A DNA stretch of 64,000 nucleotides from Coprococcus_C hominis (GTDB lineage: Bacteria > Bacillota > Clostridia > Lachnospirales > Lachnospiraceae): the NCBI RefSeq assembly GCF_020687505.1, contig NZ_JAJEQT010000005.1. The stretch is one strand, 5' to 3'. Positions 35,937-43,901 of the stretch are shown here, in pieces. Under the pieces are notes generated by a model. That model was not told the DNA's origin and did not search any database. It was given only the letters and a program-made list of their open reading frames with translations. The translations under genes were made by a program, and so were the position numbers. Within the stretch, counting starts at the first letter, position 1. The number at the start of each line of letters is the position of its first letter.

Positions 35937-36299
35937 CTATTTTGTTAATTCCCAATATTTATGACCCATAAAGAAGATTGTTAATTCGTTTTGATCTACT
36001 TCTATCTCAAAATTCACGCTATTATCTCTCTGTTCCACAAAAATCATATTTGAGGAAGATATGCTATATAATGCATTGCCACAGGTAATACCCAATTCGG
36101 GCATATCTTTGTTTACAACAAGTCCTCCATTTTCTTGAAAGGTAAACACTTCCTCTGCATTTGCATTCTTCCATGTACCAATAATATTTTTTTTATTCTG
36201 AATGTGCTTTATTTTTCCAACACATACAACGATAAGTATAGCTACACTTACAATTAAAGCAATGCCTACAACACTCTTTGCCAATTTCTTTTTATTCAA
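35937..36299 (-). CDS. Membrane-anchored lipocalin-like small protein
   Basis: A 120-residue protein with an N-terminal membrane helix (about residues 9-28) and an exported domain beginning IIGTWKNANAEEVFTFQENGG, a GTW-start pattern typical of small beta-barrel (lipocalin-like) surface domains. Its TAG stop codon lies inside the IS256 target duplication, so the gene is complete but the insertion is 5 bp behind it. Last gene of the agrD cargo operon; role unknown, possibly an accessory or immunity protein. Confidence 0.55.
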   Translation of the reverse strand: MNKKKLAKSVVGIALIVSVAILIVVCVGKIKHIQNKKNIIGTWKNANAEEVFTFQENGGLVVNKDMPELGITCGNALYSISSSNMIFVEQRDNSVNFEIEVDQNELTIFFMGHKYWELTK

Positions 36300-36437
36300 T
36301 TTCTATTATCTCCATTTTTAGTTTCTTTAAGATTGAATGATTCCATATTGCTTAATTCAGTATCTCCATGAATTTCTAACATTGATACGCTTCTCACAGG
36401 AAATAGAATAGGAGAGATTCATTCATAAATAATTAAA

Positions 36438-37121
36438 TCATTCATACTTACCTGAATTTGTAATGTTTTTCCATATTTTCTCATAATTATCTACTATAGT
36501 TTTTTCTGAGGTCAAAAATGCAAACATATATATACTTGAATAGAGAGTTTCCGCCGAATCAAAAACCACACAACTTTCATCATGAGTTAGATTTCTCTTT
36601 GAATATATTTCCGATACAGGCATAAATGAATTTTCTTCCTCTTTGGTGTATTTATACCCATCAATACATCCTAGATTTTTTAAAAATATTAAATAAGTAT
36701 CTTCGGTCTTCAGATATTGCCATCCGTTAGTGTAAAATTCTTCACCTCTAACAAATGATACAGGTTCTATAATGTAAATACAGTCACCTACTGAAAGATT
36801 AGCAGAATTATCCTTATAGATTTCCTCTATTTTTACCATTGTTTTTGTTGATCGTAAACTCATTTCACGAGAATTTGTTACAGTTATACGAGCTATTAAA
36901 GAAGAATCTTTTTCCATATCATCCAATGAGTAATTACTTTCATTGTTAAAGTAAGAAGTTTTCTGCCCTCCTGTATAGAAAATTTCCATAGCTGTATTTT
37001 CTGATAAAGCAATATCAGGATCATGAACCCCTGTAGTTGTTTTTATCCCAGTCTTTCCATAGAATAAGGCTGTCACCATACAAATGATTACAACACAGAT
37101 AGTTAATACAAATTTCTTCAT
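36438..37121 (-). CDS. Secreted or membrane-anchored protein of the cargo operon
   Basis: A 227-residue protein with an N-terminal hydrophobic segment (residues 4-22). The central region (SSLIARITVTNSREM...MVKIEEIYKDNSANLSVGDCIYIIEPV...YLIFLKNL) has the same order of features as the lipoprotein at 40258 (VFVAKVVSC...YTIQVLENIKGE...YIFLAYAQ), so the two look like distant relatives. Start ATG 37121 overlaps the ABC ATPase stop by one base. The 36300-36437 gap holds only a possible 28-codon frame without a good ribosome site. Confidence 0.55.
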   Translation of the reverse strand: MKKFVLTICVVIICMVTALFYGKTGIKTTTGVHDPDIALSENTAMEIFYTGGQKTSYFNNESNYSLDDMEKDSSLIARITVTNSREMSLRSTKTMVKIEEIYKDNSANLSVGDCIYIIEPVSFVRGEEFYTNGWQYLKTEDTYLIFLKNLGCIDGYKYTKEEENSFMPVSEIYSKRNLTHDESCVVFDSAETLYSSIYMFAFLTSEKTIVDNYEKIWKNITNSGKYE

Positions 37122-37756
37122 TACATCAACTCCTTAATTTTACCAAATTCCATGCATATCTTCTCATCCGCTAATATTTCAATATCTTCTTTATTATGGC
37201 TTGTCAGTATAGTAATGGTATCATTCTTTTTTTCTTCCAATATACGTTCACGAAATAAATCAATGCTATGCTGATCCAATGCGTTAGTTGGCTCATCCAA
37301 AAGCAAAATTTTTGGATGTTCCATCAGTGCTTGACAAAGAGCTAGTTTTTGACGCATTCCTAATGAATATTTATTTACTTTTTTCTTTGATTTGGGATCA
37401 AGACCAAAGTATATCATTATTTCATATATTTCTTCATCTGATACAATTCCTTTTATATTGGAAAGCATTTTCAAATTTTCAAATCCTGAATACATACTCC
37501 AAAAAGAAATATTTTCAATAACAGCTCCTAAATCTGGTAAAACATCCATATCTTTATGTAATGCCTTGTGATTATATTTTATGTATCCTTTGTCTGTATT
37601 TATAAAACCTGCAATGGCTCTGAGTAGCATTGTTTTACCTGAACCATTTTTACCATATATTCCATATATTTTACCAGATTCAAATGTATAACTGATATCA
37701 TCAAGCACTTTTTCACCTTTAATTGACTTTGAAATAGATTTTACATATAAATTCAT
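37121..37756 (-). CDS. ABC transporter ATP-binding protein
   Basis: A 211-residue ATPase with Walker A GKNGSGKT, signature YSLGMRQK, Walker B ILLLDEPTNALD and switch TSHN (the usual H-loop). The start ATG 37756 fits better than the upstream frame opening. With the two following upstream permease genes it makes a heteromeric exporter or immunity pump like those of bacteriocin loci. The adjacent DUF2712-like secreted protein is a candidate substrate. Confidence 0.92.
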   Translation of the reverse strand: MNLYVKSISKSIKGEKVLDDISYTFESGKIYGIYGKNGSGKTMLLRAIAGFINTDKGYIKYNHKALHKDMDVLPDLGAVIENISFWSMYSGFENLKMLSNIKGIVSDEEIYEIMIYFGLDPKSKKKVNKYSLGMRQKLALCQALMEHPKILLLDEPTNALDQHSIDLFRERILEEKKNDTITILTSHNKEDIEILADEKICMEFGKIKELM

Positions 37757-37770
37757 GGATATCATTCACC

Positions 37771-38571
37771 TCACAATATTTGTTTTTTTTCGCAAAGAAA
37801 TTTACCTATCCACACCAAAACAGCGGATGATATAACTGAAATGAGACAGCTTGACTTAAAATTCAATAAATCTATATTGCTTGTAGTCCATTCGTAATTT
37901 TCTTCGACATAATATATAATAAGCTTGTTATGCCAATTAAATAAAGGAATATGTAGCAAGGAATAATGCCAAATTTTCCATATAACATTTCCCATTGAAA
38001 AATAAAATCCACACACCATTACTGGAATAAAAAATACAATAAATGCAACGATGTATCCTATAATTGAATCTTTCCAAAATGAAAACAAATAACTAATCAT
38101 TTGCAAATGAAAAATCTCTATCAATAGCATAAAAATAACTTTGAAATCTTCTAAGCCATTAGAGGTATGCTCTACAAAAAGAAAAAACAAATAATCGGAA
38201 ACAACTACAATACAGTCACGTAATATCATTTTTATTAATATATCCTTATAAATTATGTGTTTTTTCCCATAACGAGGAAGTAGAATTACCATGTTATCAT
38301 TTGCATCATTAAATAAGTCCATTGTAAGATAACAAATCTCAAGGATAAACAAAATCGCAAAAAATGATAAAGATATAAGGTCAAACGAATGATCTATTAG
38401 TATTCCCCCAAAATATATTTGTGAACGTACTCCTTCTGTTATTGTAACCAGACTATTATGAAACCCCAAGTACACATTAGCATAAAAATATCTAATTACA
38501 AATGTTATAAGTGATACTAGTAAGCATTTTCCAACATTAACATTCAAAATTTTTTTCTTATATAACTTCAT
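37771..38571 (-). CDS. ABC-2-like permease subunit B
   Basis: A 266-residue membrane protein with about six hydrophobic segments and no recognised soluble domain. It overlaps the preceding permease gene by 14 bp and precedes the ATPase gene by 14 bp. Size, topology and position indicate a permease of the same exporter. Strongly AT-rich codon use. Confidence 0.75.
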   Translation of the reverse strand: MKLYKKKILNVNVGKCLLVSLITFVIRYFYANVYLGFHNSLVTITEGVRSQIYFGGILIDHSFDLISLSFFAILFILEICYLTMDLFNDANDNMVILLPRYGKKHIIYKDILIKMILRDCIVVVSDYLFFLFVEHTSNGLEDFKVIFMLLIEIFHLQMISYLFSFWKDSIIGYIVAFIVFFIPVMVCGFYFSMGNVIWKIWHYSLLHIPLFNWHNKLIIYYVEENYEWTTSNIDLLNFKSSCLISVISSAVLVWIGKFLCEKKQIL

Positions 38572-39388
38572 AATTTTTTATTTTTCTCTGTATAATGCCA
38601 ATACTTAATCCAAAAATAAGCAATATCAGAACAATTTCTCCTATTATATTTCCATGAACATTAGGCATAATATAACCTTGTATAGAGAATTCATTTAGCC
38701 CAAAGACAGAAACAATCAAATTAAAAACAATATAGAATATAAACAAAGCACCAGGTATCTTTGCGAAATATAGAACTTTCATTTTGTTATAATATGAAAG
38801 AGCATAAGCTAAGATAGCTAATCCCGAGCCAAAAATTCCGTAATTAAAAATGTATATTAGATTATATAAAGTTGGATGTTGCAATCTCACCATATCAAGA
38901 AAATTGTCAGCGTTATATGATACCAAACCTATAGCGTAATCAGGTTCTCCCCAAGCACTGTCATATCCATGTATTGGATATGTCAAGTGGCATAATAATA
39001 AATTTATGAGCATTGGTATTGTTATTGTCAAAAAGGTTACAATCAGAATGCCAAATAATTTTCCTGCTAAATATTTCTTTTTCCCGATTCTTTGAATAAG
39101 TAGGATTGAACTATTGCTTTTTTCTTCTCTTATTAAGGAAAGTGATGCAATAATTGTTGCATAAACAGGCAATAACAGATACATTATATATGGAATATAT
39201 GCCGCTTCAGTGCCCTGTAATACGAAATTTTCATTTGCTGAACGAATAAATTGATAACTTTTTCCTATATCATTTTTTACACATAAAATATACGAAGCAA
39301 TATTTAAAATCATTAGAGCAATAAAAACAACTTTATATTCTGCACGATCAATACAATGTTTGATTTCTATAAGAACCATTTTTTTCAT
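38558..39388 (-). CDS. ABC-2-like permease subunit A
   Basis: A 276-residue membrane protein, about six segments, beginning MKKMVLIEIKHCIDRAEYK. The cytosolic segment SLIREEKSNSSILLIQRIGKKKYLAGKLFGIL is typical of ABC-2 permeases (the EKxxGT/L region followed by K-Y-L-x-G-K). I use ATG 39388; the TTG upstream is poorly supported. A perfect 11-bp hairpin lies between this gene and the DUF2712-like gene upstream. Confidence 0.78.
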   Translation of the reverse strand: MKKMVLIEIKHCIDRAEYKVVFIALMILNIASYILCVKNDIGKSYQFIRSANENFVLQGTEAAYIPYIMYLLLPVYATIIASLSLIREEKSNSSILLIQRIGKKKYLAGKLFGILIVTFLTITIPMLINLLLCHLTYPIHGYDSAWGEPDYAIGLVSYNADNFLDMVRLQHPTLYNLIYIFNYGIFGSGLAILAYALSYYNKMKVLYFAKIPGALFIFYIVFNLIVSVFGLNEFSIQGYIMPNVHGNIIGEIVLILLIFGLSIGIIQRKIKNYEVI

Positions 39389-39402
39389 AATCTTTACCAA
39401 AA

Positions 39403-39432
39403 GGGCATAAACCCACGAAGAGGTTTATGCCC
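39403..39432 (-). terminator. Attenuating hairpin between secreted-protein gene and ABC genes
   Basis: Perfect 11-bp stem (39403-39413 with 39422-39432), 8-nt loop, followed on the minus strand by only TTTTGG. The short T run suggests partial termination or a stabilising 3' end for the agrD-DUF2712 message. Confidence 0.7.
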
Positions 39433-39442
39433 ATCCCTTCTG

Positions 39443-39862
39443 TTATCTAAAATCTACATTTCCACTTACAAATGCAGTTGATAATTGAGATTGATAATTT
39501 TCCATTCCCATACCGACCTGTGTGTTAGTAGAATTATAACCGCTCTTGGTAAAGATTAAATTACAAGATCCTGTTCCAACACCCTGCTTATACTTATTAG
39601 ATATTTTACTCTTGCTGTTATTGACAGCCCAGAAATTTGCGTAAGAGGTATTGGTAATTGCTGTTACCTCATTTGTGATGTAATCATCGGATGTTGTTTT
39701 TGCATGCATAGAGGTAAAGTTATTAGTCTTATTCAGTTTAAGTGCATAAGCGGTGTAAGATGCCGCCTGAGAATATGCTGCTGAAGAAAGAAATACACAT
39801 CCTGCACAAAACAAACCAATACCTACTTTTGCAATCTTCTGTTTTAAACTTTTTAACATCAT
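39443..39862 (-). CDS. DUF2712-like small secreted protein
   Basis: A 139-residue precursor with a clear signal peptide (IAKVGIGLFCAGCVFLSSAAYSQAA, cleavage predicted near residue 34) and a mature domain of ~105 residues. The pattern YANFWAVNNSKSKISNKYKQGVGTG...TQVGMGMENY...FVSGNVDF fits the DUF2712 family of small Firmicutes exoproteins (from memory, not searched). ATG 39862 follows GGGAGG by 8 bp. It lies between agrD and an ABC exporter, under AgrA-type control, as expected for a secreted effector or bacteriocin-like protein. Activity unknown. Confidence 0.65.
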   Translation of the reverse strand: MMLKSLKQKIAKVGIGLFCAGCVFLSSAAYSQAASYTAYALKLNKTNNFTSMHAKTTSDDYITNEVTAITNTSYANFWAVNNSKSKISNKYKQGVGTGSCNLIFTKSGYNSTNTQVGMGMENYQSQLSTAFVSGNVDFR

Positions 39863-39880
39863 AGTCAATTCCTCCCAATC

Positions 39881-40027
39881 TTATTTTTTTAACTGCGTTG
39901 GTACTTTTGGTTCATACAACAAACCACGGCACAATGAATTTGCATTACTTCGAGCAATAGCAGTCACTGCCTGAAGTACGAGACGGGCACTTTTCTGGGG
40001 TGCCTTGTTTACTTGCTTATTGTCCAT
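39881..40027 (-). CDS. agrD: AgrD-type autoinducing peptide precursor
   Basis: A 48-residue precursor: basic amphipathic leader (MDNKQVNKAPQKSARLVLQAVTAIARS), then NANSLCRGLL, then the charged tail YEPKVPTQLKK. The last segment matches the conserved AgrD C-tail (x-E-P-x-V-P-x-x-L). By analogy the ring would be Cys33 to Leu37 (CRGLL), joined by a thiolactone when AgrB removes the tail. Its upstream region carries a two-repeat LytTR operator and a TTGAAA/TATATT promoter. The ribosome site contains a G10 run. It is followed after 18 bp by the DUF2712-like gene. It is unusual in lying ~3.9 kb from agrB on the opposite strand. Confidence 0.9.
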   Translation of the reverse strand: MDNKQVNKAPQKSARLVLQAVTAIARSNANSLCRGLLYEPKVPTQLKK

Positions 40028-40035
40028 CGTTTTCA

Positions 40036-40045
40036 CCCCCCCCCC
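40036..40045 (-). promoter_or_regulatory. G10 homopolymer in the agrD ribosome-binding site
   Basis: On the minus strand AAGGA is followed by ten G, then TGAAAACG and the agrD ATG. It is the only such tract seen in the window and sits in AT-rich DNA. Length changes would alter SD-to-start spacing. Confidence 0.75.
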
Positions 40046-40101
40046 TCCTTAATTGTCTGACAATTACAGACAACTTTATTTGTTTACCATGGTATGTGCT
40101 T

Positions 40102-40170
40102 AATATAACAGAGTATTTAATTTTTTCAATCCTTCTATGCACGAATGGTAGCCCAACATGCACGAACTGT
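40102..40170 (-). promoter_or_regulatory. AgrA-type (LytTR) operator and promoter of the agrD operon
   Basis: Minus strand: ACAGTTCGT (40162-40170), 12 bp, ACCATTCGT (40141-40149), 11 bp, TTGAAA (40124-40129), 16 bp, TATATT (40102-40107). Two 9-bp direct repeats with a 12-bp gap just upstream of the -35 box are the classical binding layout of LytTR regulators. Confidence 0.88.
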
Positions 40171-40194
40171 TCTACATATAGGTATAAAACCGAA

Positions 40195-40231
40195 AAGATG
40201 GCAGATAGGTTAAGCACCTACCTGCCATCTT
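40195..40231 (-). terminator. Terminator of the protease-lipoprotein operon
   Basis: 16-bp stem with one mismatch (40195-40210 with 40216-40231), 5-nt loop, followed by TTTTCGG on the minus strand, 27 bp after the lipoprotein stop. Confidence 0.8.
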
Positions 40232-40257
40232 TAATCTATATATTTCAGAAATAATGA

Positions 40258-40929
40258 TTAATTATTGTCAGTCTCATATATAGATTTATAACGCTCTCGA
40301 TCAACTGGAATAATCTCATTATCATTAGCATCTTTATATGTAATAAACTCATCGTATTCTGTAACTGATTTTTCCTCTGAGACAGAATTAATAGAATACA
40401 TATTCGAATCGTTACACATTACATTTGAATTTGGACCAGAAATTAGTAACGAACCATCCTCTTGTGCATATGCCAAAAAGATATAAATGGAATTTTCGGA
40501 AGGCAGTGAATCATTCTCAAACAGATAAATAGCATCTTGTTTTTCTGAAATTCCGCCTTGTTTAACAATAGGAATAGGTTTATCTGTAATAAGTTCACCT
40601 TTTATATTTTCGAGAACCTGAATAGTATAATTAGTGTAAGGCGAACCGACCTCCTTAGGATTTCCTTTTTCATCTTCAGTCGTTATAACATTTCGATACT
40701 CGGTTCCATCGCAACTGACAACCTTTGCTACAAATACGTAATCACAGATACCAACAGCTTCGCGAATGTTATCAGTATCATATACAAAAGATGCGTGCAT
40801 CTGGTGGATTGGCAAGTTAGATACATTTGTATTCAGTTGACTTGCATTATTTTTGGATGCACATCCTGTAAAAAACATTCCTACGATAAGAACAATAGAC
40901 AAAATACCATAGATACTTGATTTTTTCAT
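40258..40929 (-). CDS. Lipoprotein of the agr-linked protease operon
   Basis: A 223-residue precursor with a lipoprotein signal peptide (lipobox FTGC, Cys23). The mature part contains YVFVAKVVSCDGTEY and YTNYTIQVLENIKGE followed by IVKQGG, a pattern found in several secreted clostridial proteins of unknown role, and similar in layout to the 36438 protein. It follows the metalloprotease gene by 15 bp. Function unknown; could be a surface partner or inhibitor of the protease. Confidence 0.65.
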   Translation of the reverse strand: MKKSSIYGILSIVLIVGMFFTGCASKNNASQLNTNVSNLPIHQMHASFVYDTDNIREAVGICDYVFVAKVVSCDGTEYRNVITTEDEKGNPKEVGSPYTNYTIQVLENIKGELITDKPIPIVKQGGISEKQDAIYLFENDSLPSENSIYIFLAYAQEDGSLLISGPNSNVMCNDSNMYSINSVSEEKSVTEYDEFITYKDANDNEIIPVDRERYKSIYETDNN

Positions 40930-40944
40930 AGCGTTCTCCCTCCC

Positions 40945-41466
40945 CTAATAATTATTATATGCGGCATCATATGAATCTTTATCATTTTGAGATAATGCCT
41001 GCGTACTAGTATGTCCCGTAATTGCTGCATCCATAACATCTGTTGAAGTACTGTGATCCAACCCTAATGCATGTCCCAATTCATGTGTCGCTACATTCTG
41101 TTTTTTACTATTACTATAACCGCTCATATAATAGGTATTGAGTTCAATTTTACCACTAGAATATGTCATGCCTGCCCATCCATTCGAAGCATTGACATCG
41201 CTTACGTATACATCTTCTACAACAAAAGCACTGTCTTTTCTGATTACTCCAGATTTATATGCATTCCATGTGGCAGCCCCAGTGTTAATATAACTCATGT
41301 AAGTGCTGTTTCCGTCATAGTCTAGATGTTTGCCAGAATCAACAAGATCCCATGTTTGTACATAAGCTTGTGCAAATGCCGTAATAGGAAATAGCATTGC
41401 TATAGCCATTAAAGTTATAATGCTATACAATAAATGATTTTTTAAAACAGATTTTTTAAAATGCAT
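40945..41466 (-). CDS. Secreted matrixin-like zinc metalloprotease
   Basis: A 173-residue precursor with a signal peptide ending near AFAQA (residue ~33). The metzincin zinc motif HELGHALGLDH is complete (three His plus catalytic Glu), and a downstream VMDAA provides the Met-turn. The N-terminal TAATWN segment is also typical of M10 peptidases. Compact length means catalytic domain only, without visible propeptide. It is driven by the second LytTR operator, so it is likely made at high cell density. Confidence 0.9.
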   Translation of the reverse strand: MHFKKSVLKNHLLYSIITLMAIAMLFPITAFAQAYVQTWDLVDSGKHLDYDGNSTYMSYINTGAATWNAYKSGVIRKDSAFVVEDVYVSDVNASNGWAGMTYSSGKIELNTYYMSGYSNSKKQNVATHELGHALGLDHSTSTDVMDAAITGHTSTQALSQNDKDSYDAAYNNY

Positions 41467-41676
41467 ACTCCTTCACTCCTTTTCAATCATGTAACAACGG
41501 TTATCTTCAATTATTCTTAAAGGTTATCTTTATGAAAATTGAAACGCAACACATACTAGTACACATTATATATCCTGTTAATATTCCTAAAGTACGACAT
41601 CTTATCATCTCCACTCCATATTATAGATTCTCAGAATACTTAAGATGTAATACTTAAGATGTAGTAGTATACCTTG

Positions 41677-41745
41677 AATATAACAAAATCTTTATACTTT
41701 TCAATACCTCTATGCATGAATGGTAGCTCACTATGCACAAACGGT
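41677..41745 (-). promoter_or_regulatory. AgrA-type (LytTR) operator and promoter of the protease operon
   Basis: Minus strand: ACCGTTTGT (41737-41745), 12 bp, ACCATTCAT (41716-41724), 11 bp, TTGAAA (41699-41704), 16 bp, TATATT (41677-41682). Every spacing is identical to the agrD operator. On the opposite strand TTGTGT (41757)-17-TAAAAT (41780) is a plausible agrC promoter. Within the 351-bp divergent gap there is also a 14-bp tandem repeat (TACTTAAGATGTAR) at about 41638-41665. Confidence 0.88.
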
Positions 41746-41817
41746 AGCATATTATGTTGTGTACCTACTTTATTGATGATAAAATATGACGGAGAATGAT
41801 TAAAGGAAGTGGTAGCT

Positions 41818-43170
41818 ATGCTATATATTGACTCAATATGGGAATATATTGTTAATTTCTTAGAACTGGCATTGTTTATAATATTTATCCATAAAAAATT
41901 GCGTATTCGAGCAAATTATAAACATCAAGCAGTTTTGATGTTTCTTTTCGTATCATTTCAGTTTGCTGTGTTATGCACGCTGAATAAAATGGGAATATCA
42001 TCCTACAGCACTTTGATGTCATCTTGTGTTTTGGACATTGGATATGCAGTATTGTTCTATCGTGATAGTATAATTCGCCGTATCTTTTGGGGCTTTTCGT
42101 ATTCCATCATTTGCTTAGTTGCAGAACAGATTTCGTTCTTTATTCCCGTTACTCTTTTTAAAGGAGCGTCTCTGGAGCTATTATTAGGTGGAACATTACG
42201 GAAGCCATATACCATGTTATATTTGGCAATGATAGCTGTTTTTGTCTTGTTATTTCATTCTATTGGAAACAAAGACATATCTCTTTCACCGTTCCAAAAA
42301 GTTGCATATATTTTCATCGCAATTTCTGGACTTGCAATCGGGCACTACATATTAAGGCTGACTTTGGAATCTGTTGATAAATTTGGTGATTCATCCTTTT
42401 CAGCTAGGCTATCATTGGTTGACTTGTTTTTTATTATTTTATTTTTAGTATTGATGCTATACATATACCAGCTAGGTTATTCAAAAGAAGAAAACATACG
42501 ATTACTGGAAGAACAAAAGATTTATGAGCTGGAAAGGACTGAGTTCAATAGCTTATCTGAGACAACTGAACGATTACGAAAAATGAAACATGATATGCAG
42601 ATTTATGTGGATGCAATCAACGTATTAGCAAAAGACAAGAAATGGGATGAACTTATAGCATATACAGAGCAATACCATAACACTCTTGCAACTACGCAAA
42701 GTGCCATAGCAACGGGAAATATTGCTATTGACTGCATACTTACCGCAAAACTTGATTATGCTGAAAAACACGGAATTAAGACAGAATATTCTATTATGGC
42801 TCCTGAAAATTTTCCGCTTGATTCTGTTGAGCTTTCATCCATACTTGGAAATATATGGAATAATTCCATTGAAGCAGGAGAAAGACTTATAATCTCTGAT
42901 CCAACCGAGCATCCATACATTTATTTTTATATTAAACCTTACCAGAATATGATACTGATTCACATTGAAAATAATTATGATGGTGTGATAAAAGGTAGCA
43001 TTGATGGAGACATTTTGAGTGTTAAACAAGGAAAAGAACATGGACTTGGGATAAGACGAGTAAAAGAGCTTGTAGAAAAGGCAGATGGCGTATTGCAGAT
43101 TACATCTGATAACAAAATTTTTTCCGTACATATTATGATACCGGATAAGGAGAATAACAAACTACTATGA
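41818..43170 (+). CDS. agrC: AgrC-type sensor histidine kinase
   Basis: A 450-residue kinase with about six to seven membrane segments in the first ~220 residues, a coiled linker, then an H-box KMKHDMQIYVDAINVL (His near residue 260) and a GHKL ATPase domain with N-box GNIWNNSIEAG and G-box KEHGLGIRRVKELVEKADG. This is the layout of peptide-sensing AgrC kinases. ATG 41818 follows AAGGAAG. Its stop overlaps the regulator start (ATGA). It should sense the AIP made from agrD. Confidence 0.9.
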   Translation: MLYIDSIWEYIVNFLELALFIIFIHKKLRIRANYKHQAVLMFLFVSFQFAVLCTLNKMGISSYSTLMSSCVLDIGYAVLFYRDSIIRRIFWGFSYSIICLVAEQISFFIPVTLFKGASLELLLGGTLRKPYTMLYLAMIAVFVLLFHSIGNKDISLSPFQKVAYIFIAISGLAIGHYILRLTLESVDKFGDSSFSARLSLVDLFFIILFLVLMLYIYQLGYSKEENIRLLEEQKIYELERTEFNSLSETTERLRKMKHDMQIYVDAINVLAKDKKWDELIAYTEQYHNTLATTQSAIATGNIAIDCILTAKLDYAEKHGIKTEYSIMAPENFPLDSVELSSILGNIWNNSIEAGERLIISDPTEHPYIYFYIKPYQNMILIHIENNYDGVIKGSIDGDILSVKQGKEHGLGIRRVKELVEKADGVLQITSDNKIFSVHIMIPDKENNKLL

Positions 43171-43901
43171 AAATGAAAATAACCATACTTGAAGATTCTG
43201 TGATCGAATCAGAACGGCTGAAAAATGGAATAAGAAAATACGGGCAGCAATATGATTGGGATATTGAAATTGACGAATACGAATCGGGCGAAGAATATTT
43301 TTCAAAAAATTCTGAAGGCACAACTATACAGGCTTCAGCATTTTTCCTTGACATACAAATGGGGCAAATGAATGGAATTGAGGTTGCTAAACGCCTTCGT
43401 GAATCTGGTTATCAAGGTATTATTGTATTTTTAACAGCTTTTAGAGAATATGTATTCCGAGGATATGAAGTCAGAGCTTTAAACTACTTGCTAAAACCCG
43501 TCAAGGAAAATACTCTTTTTCTGTGTTTGGATGAAATCGCGAAGGAGTTATCTAATAATACCTACATATACCGAAACAAGCAGGAAATTGTAAGTATTCC
43601 CTATGCAGATATATTGACATTTTCGAGCAGATTACATTATGTGGATATATTGACCGTAGACGGCAAATGCTATGAACAAATGTCTACCCTAAATAAGATT
43701 ATTGTCCATTTGCCAAGTGAATTTATCCGAACCCATCGTTCTTATATTGTAAATATGGCACATATCTATCGTATTACATCAGGAACGATTGAATTGTCAA
43801 ATCATCTAACTACACAAATCGCACGTTCTTATTCCAAAGACGTGATAAGTGCTTTTGCCAAATATACAACAAGATTTGATACAAGCGGGGATTTTGAATG
43901 A
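43167..43901 (+). CDS. agrA: LytTR-type response regulator (AgrA-like)
   Basis: A 244-residue regulator. The N-terminal receiver has the acidic LEDS start, phospho-acceptor Asp in FFLDIQMGQMNGIEVAK and the conserved Lys in YLLKPVK. The C-terminal LytTR domain (about 145-238) includes FIRTHRSYIVNMAHI, the usual DNA-binding signature. It is the expected activator at the two ACCRTTYRT operators in this element. Operon order is kinase, regulator, agrB with 4-bp overlaps. Confidence 0.92.
   Translation: MKMKITILEDSVIESERLKNGIRKYGQQYDWDIEIDEYESGEEYFSKNSEGTTIQASAFFLDIQMGQMNGIEVAKRLRESGYQGIIVFLTAFREYVFRGYEVRALNYLLKPVKENTLFLCLDEIAKELSNNTYIYRNKQEIVSIPYADILTFSSRLHYVDILTVDGKCYEQMSTLNKIIVHLPSEFIRTHRSYIVNMAHIYRITSGTIELSNHLTTQIARSYSKDVISAFAKYTTRFDTSGDFE

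Noticed and set aside
40017..40217. Frames antisense to, or overlapping, the agrD upstream region
   Set aside because: They cover the LytTR operator and promoter and have no supporting start signals.
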